Positions 51,122 through 61,361 of a stretch of 64,000 bases of DNA are shown here, piece by piece (within the stretch, counting starts at the first letter, position 1; the number at the start of each line of letters is the position of its first letter). The notes under the pieces were generated by a model, which searched no databases, had not been told where the DNA came from, and saw only the letters and a program-made list of their open reading frames with translations. Origin of the DNA: Diplonema papillatum (Eukaryota > Euglenozoa > Diplonemea > Diplonemida > Diplonemidae); assembly GCA_030068145.1 (NCBI GenBank), contig JAPJBO010000329.1, positions 1 to 64,000 of the forward strand. Reading direction: 5' to 3'. A program made the position numbers and the translations under genes.

Positions 51122-54100
51122 TTAGTTTCGTGTTTTTTGGGGCACGGATTCTGGGTATGGTGCCCCGTCGAAGAAGCGACCCCAAAGCTGGGTCTGCACC
51201 TCCTTTTCCTCACTGGCAAGAATTTTGAAGGTTAAGAGTTGGCGGCGCAAGTGGTGGTAAGCGTTGTACGAATCTTCAGGAACATACACTTCGCCTGGGT
51301 TTGGGTTCTCAGGGCAGCGGGCCACATGCGCATGAGCATCGCGGCCACAATCTTTGAAACAGAACGCACAAAAGTGAGCGTTACATTTACACGTTAGCGC
51401 GGAGCAGTTAGTATAGTCGAGAAACACTGCTTTACATTGAGGGCATTTGTTGTTGGACTCCTCGGCAATCTTTCGGTAGAGTCGGTCAACCTTTTTTTCG
51501 TCTTCGAGCTCTTTTCGAACACGTTCTTCGGCTTTCTTCACTTCCATCCCGACCTCAGAGCTTGTTCGGTGTTTCAAGAGGCGCTCCGCCAGTTCTGGAT
51601 TCCCTGATAGAAACGTCTGTGCCAGACTAAACGGGATGATGCAGGGAATGCCGTCGTCCGCCTTACAGAACGGACATGCAAGTTCACCTAACAGGTCTGG
51701 TTCAGGGTTGTTGATAGCGCTCTCTACGAAAGTGGTAAAGCATTCCAGGTCCATCCAGTGCCGGTGCTTGACGCTTCCACAATGAGACGCGTCGCGCACG
51801 AGCAGCGCTTCACTGCACACTTGGCACTCGATGCGTCGGTCCAGGTAAGCGCCTTGGTCGGCGGCCAAGTCGGGAAGCGCAGCTTCGCAACGTGCGACAT
51901 TCGCCCGGTGCTCCTTGAGCGCACGTGCGGTGTTTGCGACATCAGCTGCTCGATCTGCCTCCAGCTTTCGCGCCAGTTGCTCGATCTGTTTTGCTCCCTC
52001 TGCTTCAGCCTCAGCGCGTCGTTCGCCATGAGTCTTCTGAAATTCTATTTGTTCCTCTTCTAGAGCGGCCATACGTTTCGCCGCACTCTCCTTCGAGTGC
52101 TGTATCTCCTCATGGAACAAGCGCTGGGCATTGTCGATGTCTGCCTGCTTTTCCTGCAGGGCTTTCAACAACTTGTCTTCATAATAGCGCAAACGGTTCG
52201 CGTGTTCTGCCTCCAGGAGCTTATGCTGTGCATTGAGTTTGTCAGGCTTGTGTTTCTTCTCGAGCTCCAGTTGGTCGGCCGTAAACTCAAGCTGCGCCCT
52301 CGCTTTCCGCCGTTCGTTTTCTTCGTGAATGTCGGTAAGCTCTTGCGTCTCTTTGATGATTTTCTGTTTGAGGCGCAGCTGCTTTGTTTCATCTTCGGCG
52401 CGCAGCTTCTCGGCTCGCTCTTTGGCCTGCTTTTGACTCCTGATGAAGTTGGATTCGATTTCGCGCAGTTTGCGACACTGTGGACACGACTTCGTATATG
52501 TGGCCGGACCCTTGGTCGCTTCGTGGCATTGAGCTTCGAAGCGATGCTTCTCAGTACACTCAACCTGCATCAAGTGCGTGCACTGCGACTCGACATGACG
52601 TGGGTCGGTTCGGTGACAGCGTAGCTGGCAGAAGTGGCCGCATGACAATTTCTGCGCGCAAATGCGGGGGCATCCACCCTCTGGCGATACGACGGACGCA
52701 AAGTCAGCCGCTGTCGCAACCGCGAATGATTCATCCGCGTGACGATGACAACACAGGGCTAACCTCTTGCCGAGATCTTGTTCAGGCCACCAGGCGTTCA
52801 GCATTTGCGGCCATACATTCCCGATACTTCGTTTCGTGAGTGTCTCCTTGTTTCCGAAAACGAGAAGCCCCTTCTTGGCGCGGGAAAGCAAAACCGTAAT
52901 TCGCGGCGCCTCCTTCAGCCAGCCAATGTTGCCGTGCGCATTACTCCGGACAAGTGAGATGAGGACGTAGTCGGCTTCCTCGCCTTGGAAATTGTCGATG
53001 GTCGAAATGCGAACAGAGCCGTTGCCTGAGTTTCCTTGCTTGATACCATCATCTTCCGCGTCATCCGAAGCGATATCCTCCAGATCGCGATCGTTCATCG
53101 CGACACCGAGCTTTTCCCCTTCCATGTGTTGGCGAAGCAACCGTACTTGGCCTAAGTACGGAGTGATGATTGCAATCTGGGAGGGAAGCACGCCTTGGTG
53201 TGTCAGGTACCAAACAGTTTTCACGATGAGTTTCGCTTCCTCTACATTCTGCTTAGATGCTGAGTCGTTCGAGTGTTGATCGCCTTGACCTTCGGGAAAT
53301 CGGTGATCAAGGAAGAACAACTGGTTCGCAACTCCAGGGATGAGAGTTTCGGGTTGTTCCGCGATTTTGACACCGTCCTTCAGCCCGGGGTACGACAGCT
53401 TTGCGACGATCTTGCTCAGCTTCTTGAACATGCGGTGCTGAACGTCGAGGGCGACGTAGTGGTACCCGCCTTCGATCATTCGTTCGAAGAGGGAGCAGTT
53501 GAGGTTGTATCCTTGACCGCTGGCTCGTTGGAAGGCGTACTGCTCCACTTTTGGAGGAAGCTGCTTGTGGTCGCCGATCATTACCATGCGCTCCAGCTTC
53601 TCGCTTAGGCATGCGACGACGTCCGGTTCAAGAATTTCGCCCGCTTCCTCCACGAGCAGCGTGACATTACCTTGCTCCGCGAAATGCCGAAGAAACGCCT
53701 GGTTTTTGGCCGCGAACGAGGTAGTGCAGCCCACAACACGGAACCCGTGGTCCACGGCGTCCGTGGCTCGTGCTTGCTGTCGAGCCTCATCGAGGGTGGA
53801 TTCTAACCTTTGCTGTGTGCACAGCAGCTGTTTACGACGGGTCTGGAATTCCTTTTCGACCTTCTCGATTTGTTTCGCTCGGTCCTTCACCGGCACCTGG
53901 AAGGCTTTTAAGCGGTCCTGGAGCTGCGGCCCGCAGTGCAGCATCCCGAACATCTTCGCTTCGCCGGCGCCCTTCCCAACCTTTCCATTTTTCCACAAAT
54001 TCCAAAAGAAATCCCAGTCCGGTTTACAGGGGCTTTTCTTGGGATCGTATTGTTTTACCCACCTGTGCATCTCCTCGCTTTGGACATTCAAACAGTGGTA

Positions 54101-56788
54101 GACGGGGTGTAGTTTTTCGCTGGGAAGCACCGAAAGATACTCAAGCTCCACCGCTACCTCGTTTCGTTGCTGAAGATTGTGTTTATCCCTCGAGACCATG
54201 TATTGCAAGTCTTTCTCCATTTCTTGCACGCAGGGTCTCTTAGCACCCTTTCCGAGGCGAAGGAACTTGCTGTTCGCAACTCCTTGCTGCAAAACAAGCT
54301 CCAGGAGCTGGTCGAGGGCATGGTTTGAGTACGCCATGATCAGAACAGGACCAGTTTTGATTAGCATAGAGATGAGATGCGTTCCGACATGGGTCTTGCC
54401 GGTCCCCGGCGGGCCTTGAATGAGAGTCACCTTCTTTACCAGCGCAGTTTCCAAGGCTTCGCGTTGTCTAATTGACAACGGAAGGTCGGCTGTTTCTATA
54501 AACCTACGCTGCTCCGCAGAACAGGGGATGTCGTCACTGCAGAGTGAGAGCAACTGCCTTTGGAAAGGGATCGTAGTGTGGAAGCTTTGCAGCGACTTCA
54601 GAACAAGCGCCACATTCCGCCACTGGACCCTCGTGGCGACAAGGCTGCAATCAAACGCGGCACCGAAAGCCTGTCCGTTAATCCTTGGAACGTTTGCTAC
54701 GTCGATCGTGATTTTCAGCGTGCCCTTTTGTTTGGATTCTTTGGTAACTTTCCAATGATGCGGTGGGTAGTCAACGGGTCTTCCCCGGCGGACCTGGCCC
54801 ACGTAGATCTGCTGGTTCTTATTGTGCCGCAGCAGCACGACAGCATCGTCTGCGAAGAACTGCTTCGACTCACGCAGCCACGTCATGTGGGTGTTTCGGT
54901 CGCCACGAAGCAGAGGGTGTCCCTGCGGTAGCTCGTACGTGCCCGTCACAGAAATGATGTTCGTCGCCTGATTGATGCACCCCGAAGCAGTGCTGAACTC
55001 GGCGCTGACGCTTTGTTTTCGCACGTTTGGATCAACTTGAGCATTGCCGAACACGCATTGGTACGAGTTCCGAATGCTGCCTAAGTAGTCTTCACGCAGA
55101 ATCCGAAACTGTCGATCAAGATACGTTGGAACATCTCCGTTTGCGCAGCACGTGGTGAATGTTGTGTACGACAACAGGAGCAGCCGAGTGGGATCCAACG
55201 GGCCCTGCAGTTCCGCCTCAATCGGAAGCAGTTCAACGCGATGGAAATCTTCTGGGTCATTCTCGTGAGAGCGCCAAAAGACAACTCTGTGTTCTTGTCC
55301 TGTTCGGAGCGTCTTCAACCTAGCGAGAAGCTCCAGTCCGTCCGGAAACGTCTGCAGATCCGACTCATCGATCAAGAAGGCAAGTAACTCCTCCAGATTG
55401 TCTTTGAGCGCCGGAAAAGTTGGATACACCCTCTCGATGACCCAGGCCACGACTTCTGCGCCGTGCTTGACATGGCAAATCGCTTGTAGCATCTGGGAGA
55501 AACCCCTGATTTGGCAAATGCACTCGAGCACGTTTTCGACGCTCACGGTGTAGCGCGCCGTGTGACAAACATTAAAGTTCCAAAGGAACGTTGCCAGTCC
55601 ATGTGGATTTCTCGCGAAGAAGTCAAGTGCGACTTCCATCACGCGACGACATTTTTCCATGTTGAGACTGAGGGCGTCGACGAGCTCGTCCTGATCCACG
55701 ACGAGAAACTCCGAAACGAACTTCTCTGGGTCATCGACCTCAGCGGTTTTCCTTTCCGCCTTCCACTTTTTGTTGAAGGCAGCCAAATTGGGAGCATCGT
55801 CTTCAAGGGATCCAGGATTGAAGGCAGCCTTTGGGCGCATTGAACGGCTGAATTTGAAAGACAAAAGATCAATCGACTCGATAACATCAGACTTGTGTGC
55901 CTTTTGCTTACCCTCGGCAGCAAGTGGGGTCTCGAGTGACCGCACCGTCACCGTGTCAAGCTGAGTACGGAGTGCAGCCGCTGATCTGTCGGGCTGGCGG
56001 AGTTGGTCCTGAGTCTTTAACTCCTTCGTCACTGCGTCAAGCTGGGCCGCTGATCGCTTGGCCTCAGCCTCAGCCCTCTTCAACTGCTCTTTCACCGTGG
56101 AAAGCTGCTGGCGAAAACTGTCCTGACTCGTCTTTAACTCCTTCGTCACTGCGTCAAGCTGGGCCGCCGATCGCTTGGCCTCGGCCTCAGCCCTCTTCAA
56201 CTGCTCTGTCACCGTGGAAAGCTGAGCAGCCGCTGTTCCGCCGGGCTGAAGCTGGCGAAATTTGTCCTGACTCGTCTTCAACTCCTTCGTCACTGCGTCA
56301 AGCTGGGCCGCCGATCGCTTGGCCTCGGCCTCAGCCCTCTTCAACTGCTCTGTCACCGTGGAAAGCTGAGCAGCCGCTGTTCCGCCGGGCTGAAGCTGGC
56401 GAAATTTGTCCTGACTCGTCTTCAACTCCTTCGTCACTGCGTCAAGCTGAGCCGCTGATCGCTTGGCCTCGGCCTCAGCCCTCTTCAACTGCTCTGTCAT
56501 GCAAAACTGAGCATCCAGTTCGTCCCGCTTGGGTATTGCCGCGCGAATTGGACGTACAGTGGTCGCCTGTTCTTCGTCGCGCTGGCAAGGTATTGATTGG
56601 TAGCTGTTCTCGTCATGCAGGTCCCAGAAGCTTTGAACGACGCACTTCACATCCGCAGACCTTCCTCCTCGTGGATACAGCTCGTTGATGATCTGTACTA
56701 AGAGATTTTGTGTGTCGGCGGTACCACTTTCTCGAACCACTTGCTTCGCAAGCTCAAGCAACTCCTTCGCAGTGCATCGATCAGACAT
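51122..56788 (-). CDS. NFX1/ZNFX1-type SF1 RNA helicase with C-terminal RING/IBR-like zinc region
   Basis: An intronless 1888-residue protein. Residues 98-275 form a coiled coil of 48-residue repeats (QLKRAEAEAKRSAAQLDAV). Residues 330-750 resemble the N-terminal region of ZNFX1-like proteins. The SF1 helicase core has Walker A GPPGTGKT at 792-799, motif II LLVEEAGEI near 1045, motif III GDHKQLPP at 1072-1079, motif V STIDNFQGEEADYV near 1262 and motif VI LLSRAKKG near 1300. An NFX1-type finger (KLSCGHFCQLRC) follows near 1380-1403, then a long coiled coil (1430-1640). The C-terminus has a RING-like group (CQVCSEALL...CPFCKAD, 1655-1708) and an IBR/Rcat-like group (CPQCKAVFLDYTNCSALTC, CNAHFCAFCF, 1782-1825). 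ZNFX1 relatives act in RNA surveillance, small-RNA inheritance and antiviral sensing; a ubiquitin-ligase activity here is inference. The ATG at 56788 starts a well-formed N-terminus. Confidence 0.92.
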   Translation of the reverse strand: MSDRCTAKELLELAKQVVRESGTADTQNLLVQIINELYPRGGRSADVKCVVQSFWDLHDENSYQSIPCQRDEEQATTVRPIRAAIPKRDELDAQFCMTEQLKRAEAEAKRSAAQLDAVTKELKTSQDKFRQLQPGGTAAAQLSTVTEQLKRAEAEAKRSAAQLDAVTKELKTSQDKFRQLQPGGTAAAQLSTVTEQLKRAEAEAKRSAAQLDAVTKELKTSQDSFRQQLSTVKEQLKRAEAEAKRSAAQLDAVTKELKTQDQLRQPDRSAAALRTQLDTVTVRSLETPLAAEGKQKAHKSDVIESIDLLSFKFSRSMRPKAAFNPGSLEDDAPNLAAFNKKWKAERKTAEVDDPEKFVSEFLVVDQDELVDALSLNMEKCRRVMEVALDFFARNPHGLATFLWNFNVCHTARYTVSVENVLECICQIRGFSQMLQAICHVKHGAEVVAWVIERVYPTFPALKDNLEELLAFLIDESDLQTFPDGLELLARLKTLRTGQEHRVVFWRSHENDPEDFHRVELLPIEAELQGPLDPTRLLLLSYTTFTTCCANGDVPTYLDRQFRILREDYLGSIRNSYQCVFGNAQVDPNVRKQSVSAEFSTASGCINQATNIISVTGTYELPQGHPLLRGDRNTHMTWLRESKQFFADDAVVLLRHNKNQQIYVGQVRRGRPVDYPPHHWKVTKESKQKGTLKITIDVANVPRINGQAFGAAFDCSLVATRVQWRNVALVLKSLQSFHTTIPFQRQLLSLCSDDIPCSAEQRRFIETADLPLSIRQREALETALVKKVTLIQGPPGTGKTHVGTHLISMLIKTGPVLIMAYSNHALDQLLELVLQQGVANSKFLRLGKGAKRPCVQEMEKDLQYMVSRDKHNLQQRNEVAVELEYLSVLPSEKLHPVYHCLNVQSEEMHRWVKQYDPKKSPCKPDWDFFWNLWKNGKVGKGAGEAKMFGMLHCGPQLQDRLKAFQVPVKDRAKQIEKVEKEFQTRRKQLLCTQQRLESTLDEARQQARATDAVDHGFRVVGCTTSFAAKNQAFLRHFAEQGNVTLLVEEAGEILEPDVVACLSEKLERMVMIGDHKQLPPKVEQYAFQRASGQGYNLNCSLFERMIEGGYHYVALDVQHRMFKKLSKIVAKLSYPGLKDGVKIAEQPETLIPGVANQLFFLDHRFPEGQGDQHSNDSASKQNVEEAKLIVKTVWYLTHQGVLPSQIAIITPYLGQVRLLRQHMEGEKLGVAMNDRDLEDIASDDAEDDGIKQGNSGNGSVRISTIDNFQGEEADYVLISLVRSNAHGNIGWLKEAPRITVLLSRAKKGLLVFGNKETLTKRSIGNVWPQMLNAWWPEQDLGKRLALCCHRHADESFAVATAADFASVVSPEGGCPRICAQKLSCGHFCQLRCHRTDPRHVESQCTHLMQVECTEKHRFEAQCHEATKGPATYTKSCPQCRKLREIESNFIRSQKQAKERAEKLRAEDETKQLRLKQKIIKETQELTDIHEENERRKARAQLEFTADQLELEKKHKPDKLNAQHKLLEAEHANRLRYYEDKLLKALQEKQADIDNAQRLFHEEIQHSKESAAKRMAALEEEQIEFQKTHGERRAEAEAEGAKQIEQLARKLEADRAADVANTARALKEHRANVARCEAALPDLAADQGAYLDRRIECQVCSEALLVRDASHCGSVKHRHWMDLECFTTFVESAINNPEPDLLGELACPFCKADDGIPCIIPFSLAQTFLSGNPELAERLLKHRTSSEVGMEVKKAEERVRKELEDEKKVDRLYRKIAEESNNKCPQCKAVFLDYTNCSALTCKCNAHFCAFCFKDCGRDAHAHVARCPENPNPGEVYVPEDSYNAYHHLRRQLLTFKILASEEKEVQTQLWGRFFDGAPYPESVPQKTRN
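56050..56500. repeat. 144-bp tandem repeat within the helicase gene
   Basis: Three and a half copies of a 144-bp unit, in frame, encode the 48-residue coiled-coil repeats; the last copy (nearest the core) is shortened by seven residues. Near-identity of the DNA shows recent expansion. Confidence 0.9.
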
Positions 56789-57004
56789 GGTGTTGCTGTT
56801 GTTGCGGGTGCAACGGAGCTTCCCTCACCACCCAAGCCACCCCGCAAACCCTGATTTCATGTTGCTTGAGCACAAGTCGCCGCCTGTCTCGTTCTTTCCG
56901 AGACGGAGGCGCTTCGAAACGGGGAAATTACCTCATGCAAATGCTATGGTTTCTGCTTATGTCGGGGCTAACACCCTTCAACGTTCTCATGAGACTTGGG
57001 GTCC

Positions 57005-58268
57005 TCTTTGGGGTCCTCTTTGGGGTCCTCTTGGGGTTCCTCTTGGGGTTCCTCTTGGGGGTTTTCTTGGGGTTTTTCTTGGGGTTCCTCTTGGGGTTCC
57101 TCTTGGGGTTCCTCTTGGGGTTCCTCTTGGGGTTCCTCTTGGGGTTCCTCTTGGGGTTCCTCTTGGGGTTCCTCTTGGGGTTCCTCTTGGGGTTCCTCTT
57201 GGGGTTCCTCTTGGGGTTCCTCTTGGGGTTCCTCTTGGGGTTCCTCTTGGGGTTCCTCTTGGGGTTCCTCTTGGGGTTCCTCTTGGGGTTCCTCTTGGGG
57301 TTCCTCTTGGGGTTCCTCTTGGGGTTCCTCTTGGGGTTCCTCTTGGGGTTCCTCTTGGGGTTCCTCTTGGGGTTCCTCTTGGGGTTCCTCTTGGGGTTCC
57401 TCTTGGGGTTCCTCTTGGGGTTCCTCTTGGGGTTCCTCTTGGGGTTCCTCTTGGGGTTCCTCTTGGGGTTCCTCTTGGGGTTCCTCTTGGGGTTCCTCTT
57501 GGGGTTCCTCTTGGGGTTCCTCTTGGGGTTCCTCTTGGGGTTCCTCTTGGGGTTCCTCTTGGGGTTCCTCTTGGGGTTCCTCTTGGGGTTCCTCTTGGGG
57601 TTCCTCTTGGGGTTCCTCTTGGGGTTCCTCTTGGGGTTCCTCTTGGGGTTCCTCTTGGGGTTCCTCTTGGGGTTCCTCTTGGGGTTCCTCTTGGGGTTCC
57701 TCTTGGGGTTCCTCTTGGGGTTCCTCTTGGGGTTCCTCTTGGGGTTCCTCTTGGGGTTCCTCTTGGGGTTCCTCTTGGGGTTCCTCTTGGGGTTCCTCTT
57801 GGGGTTCCTCTTGGGGTTCCTCTTGGGGTTCCTCTTGGGGTTCCTCTTGGGGTTCCTCTTGGGGTTCCTCTTGGGGTTCCTCTTGGGGTTCCTCTTGGGG
57901 TTCCTCTTGGGGTTCCTCTTGGGGTTCCTCTTGGGGTTCCTCTTGGGGTTCCTCTTGGGGTTCCTCTTGGGGTTCCTCTTGGGGTTCCTCTTGGGGTTCC
58001 TCTTGGGGTTCCTCTTGGGGTTCCTCTTGGGGTTCCTCTTGGGGTTCCTCTTGGGGTTCCTCTTGGGGTTCCTCTTGGGGTTCCTCTTGGGGTTCCTCTT
58101 GGGGTTCCTCTTGGGGTTCCTCTTGGGGTTCCTCTTGGGGTTCCTCTTGGGGTTCCTCTTGGGGTTCCTCTTGGGGTTCCTCTTGGGGTTCCTCTTGGGG
58201 TTCCTCTTGGGGTTCCTCTTGGGGTTCCTCTTGGGGTTCCTCTTGGGGTTCCTCTTGGGGTTCCTCTA
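57005..58268. repeat. 12-bp minisatellite TTGGGGTTCCTC, about 105 copies
   Basis: Almost perfect repeats of 12 bp, starting with a few variants (TTTGGGGTCCTC) at 57000-57060 and otherwise uniform for 1.2 kb, beginning about 215 bp upstream of the helicase ATG. Since 12 is a multiple of 3, all plus frames and one minus frame remain open; none is taken as a gene. Confidence 0.97.
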
Positions 58269-58620
58269 GGCATAGGTGGCGGGCGAGTCGTGACTCGCCC
58301 CAGACCGCGACCGTGGCTGTGAGTCTAACAGACGGTGCTCAACGAACGAGCTTGATACCATAAAACTCCTGAGAGCGAAGGGCTGAATCGAAGAGAGAGT
58401 TCGTTTCGTTGCGTTTTCTTTTTTGTTTTTCGATGAAAGACCAAGCATTGTGGCATCGGACGGAAGGGCATTCAGCAACGTTGATTGCGCGTGCCTCAAG
58501 GGGAGGGGGGGGGGGGTGCAAGAACGTGCGCCAGATTAGTTGGCTATTTCGTACGTCAATAAGGGTGCCTGCTCCGTTTCGTTTTGTGATTGACTCACTC
58601 TAGCGATTAGTGTTGCCCCG
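58269..58620. other. Intergenic; no gene seen
   Basis: Contains a GTCGTGACTCGCC palindrome-like stretch near 58286 and a G run (58508-58517). Confidence 0.45.
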
Positions 58621-58624
58621 AAGC

Positions 58625-59050
58625 CCAGTGGGCACCGGCACACGCTAGGGGTCACACTTTTTTCACACTGGATTCGCGGGTGGTGCGCTGGAGTGCACAC
58701 TGGATTTGCGTGTGTGGAACTGGATTTCGCAACCGATTTGCGAGTAAGCCACGCCTGCAAATTCTGTGTGAAATCCAGTGGGCTCCCGCATATGGGTTCA
58801 CACTGGATTGCGCACTGGATTTGCGGGTGTGGAACTGGATTTCGCACCGGATTTGCGAGTAAGCCACGCCTGCAAATTCTGTGTGAAATCCAGTGGGCAC
58901 CCGCATATGTGTCCACACTGGATTTGCGGGTGCAGTACTTGATTTCAGTGTGAGATCTCAGTACCACACCCGCCAGCTGGTGGTCACGTTGGATGTCACA
59001 CTGGATTCGCAGCTGGGACACTGGATTTCACAGGCAATGGATTTGACTGC
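58625..59050. repeat. CACACTGGATTTGCG repeat region (about 118-bp units)
   Basis: Two good tandem units (58692-58802 and 58803-58920) share ACTGGATTTCGCA and GAGTAAGCCACGCCTGCAAA and AATCCAGTGGGC. CCAGTG and CACTGG occur in both orientations, so parts can fold back. Confidence 0.85.
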
Positions 59051-59785
59051 ACGCCACCAGGTGCTGGAGCACACTGCGCGCGTCCCTTTCCCTTCCTTTC
59101 ACAGTTTCTCCCCCTGCAGGAAACCTGCAGATGGAGAGTGGGTCAGGGCTCGTTGATTGTAGGTTTTTAGGCTAGTACGGTACTGGCAGTCGGTGCATCA
59201 AAATGAGGCAGCCAAGCGGGAGCCGGCGAGGGAAAAGACTCGTAGCGCTCGGGAAGCCCGTTCAATCACACACAATGTCATTGGTGGCTATTTCGTGAAA
59301 CCTTTTTGACGTCCCCCTCCTCTCTTCGCTGCTGAACCTCACAAATAACAGCGTTCTCCTGGTGCGGGATATGTGACCGACGGAGAACTCCTGGCTGGGG
59401 TTGCTTCCAACTAAGGGGGGGAATCCGAGCAGCCAGCTGGTGGCACGAGGCTTCCAGACTGGGCAAGGTGCTGGCGATGCGGGATGAACCGAGAGCTGAC
59501 GTTCGGTGTCCGAGTGATCGGCCTATGGATCACACCACTAGTCCTCTATATTCTTTTTCATCGCGGTGTTGTGTGTCACCTCGTTCTTCGTCTCGGGTTT
59601 CGCTCGTGAACCAGACCAATCCAGAGTTAGAGCTCATCAGTGGGTCCTTTGGACGGGGATGTTCGGTCCTGTTCCGGCACTATCACTTTCTGGCGTTATT
59701 TCTGGTTGCATTGTTCGTCGGGTTTTGGTTGTGGCTCTGCACATCAGATCCCACAAAGGGTTCATGTCGGCATCCGATAGAGCGT
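59051..59785. other. Intergenic; no gene seen
   Basis: Unique sequence, no repeat or coding motif recognised. Confidence 0.4.
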
Positions 59786-60148
59786 ATAACAACTCACCTG
59801 CCGAATGCACCGGTCCCGAAATGGATGATGCTCAAGCGATCCACCTATAGTTGGCCGCGTACTGGTATCACGAAGCCACGGTGCATCGAGGGATCCACTA
59901 GGCACCGTCTGTGCGGGCCAGGCGGGGGTAAATCTTCTTCTGCTGGTGGCTATTTCGCGAAACGGTCGTTTTCCCGTTTCAGCGAAACTCAACGAACGCG
60001 ACAGCATTCTTCTATGCAGCCGACGTATACTCGGTTCAGACCAACATGTTGGCCCCGGTGCCAAACGCAATCACTAGCACGAATTACGGCACTGAGGCGG
60101 CAGACTGGGTTTAAGACAGCGTGTCCTTGAGCAAGTGTTCGTTTCGCT
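59786..60148. repeat. Chimeric repeat: LSU rRNA piece + phospholipase D tail (copy 2)
   Basis: Matches 39943-40290 over about 345 bp with few differences and also includes the preceding CACCTGCCGAATG of LSU rRNA (seen at 30246 too). It runs directly into the tandem phospholipase D tail copies. Confidence 0.85.
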
Positions 60149-61335
60149 GGCGTCTGCCCTACCAGCATTTGCCGTGTTCAAGCCGCGATTCGTTGATGTT
60201 CACAATTCGCATGTCGTTGGTCATCAGGAACTTAGAGAGCATTCTTCTGTGCGGGTGAAGTTGCTTCGAACCAACATATTGGCCCCCTGTGGCCAAGGCG
60301 ACCATAGTGGGAAGCACGTCACTGAGGTAGTAAAACTTCGAGTGGATGCTTATGGGCGCGCACGTTGGCTTTCCTTCGGACACTACGCCGTGCTGCTGGG
60401 CGCCCCTCCACCAGCATTGGCGGTGCTCAAGTCGCGGTTCGTTCATGTTCACATAGTTATCAGGAACTATAGAGTGTTCTTCTGTGCGGGTGAAGTTGCT
60501 TCAAACCAACATATTGGCCCCTGTGGCCAAGGCGATCATAGTGGGAAGCACGGCACTGACGTAGTAGACTGGGTATAAGACGGCGTGCCCTTTGATCTCC
60601 TTGAGCAAGTGCTCGTTGGTCGTGGGCATCAACGCGGCACGCTGAGCTTCGTCGAGTGTCGTGATGCGGTTCGCCGGCGCGGCTGGGAAGACGGCTTGGT
60701 ACGCTCGCGTGTTGTCCGCCATCACTTTGTGGACGGCCTGCCACGCCCAGTCGCTCGCAGGGTCTTCGACGACGTCTTCCGCGAGCCCGAAGTGCTCGAC
60801 CTACCGTTCATCTCCCCTTCCACCAGCTTCGCTGGCGTCTGCTCTACTAGCATTGGCCGTGCTCAAGTCGAGGTTCGTTCATGTTCACATGGTTTTCACG
60901 AACTTCAGGTATTATTCTGTGCGGGTGAAGTTGCTCTCAAGCCAACATGTTGTTCCGGTGGCCAAGGCGATCATAGTGGGAAGCACGGCACTGACGTAGT
61001 AGACTGGGTACAGAACGGCGTGCCCTTTGATCTCCTTGAGCAAGTGCTCGTTGGTTGTGGGCTTCAACGCGGCACGCTGAGCCTCGTCGAGTGTCGTGAT
61101 GCGGTTCGCCGGCGCGGCTGGGAAGACGGCTTGGTACGCGCGCGTGTTGTCCGCCATCATTTTGTGGACGGCCTGCCACGCCCAGTCGCTCGCAGGGCGT
61201 CCTCGACGACGTCTTCCGCGAGACCGAAGTGCTCGACCTACCGTTCATCTCCAGTTCCACCAGCTTCGCTGGCGTCTGCTCCACTAGCATTAGCCGTGCT
61301 CAAGTCGAGGTCACATGGTTATCACGAACTTCAGG
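60149..61335 (-). pseudogene. Tandem broken copies of the phospholipase D 3' end
   Basis: On the minus strand at least three head-to-tail pieces: 60914-61310, 60478-60890 and a shorter, rearranged one at 60160-60450. The first two carry NTRAYQAVFPAAPANRITTL, NEHLLKEIKGHAVLYPVYY and LPTMIALATG in a period of about 430 bp, with the segment between the second HKD motif and this tail deleted. The shortest fuses EGKPTCAPISIHSKF directly to LSDVLPTMVALATGG. They lie immediately downstream of the intact gene and were made by repeated local duplication with deletions. Confidence 0.85.
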
Positions 61336-61361
61336 TATTCTTCTGTGCGGGTGAAGTTGCT

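Noticed and set aside
57000-58363. Four ORFs of 430-545 codons across the 12-bp repeat (GVPL, GFLL, GSSW and PRGT repeats)
   Set aside because: A 12-bp unit without stops keeps several frames open automatically; no start context, no domain, and all frames are equally good.
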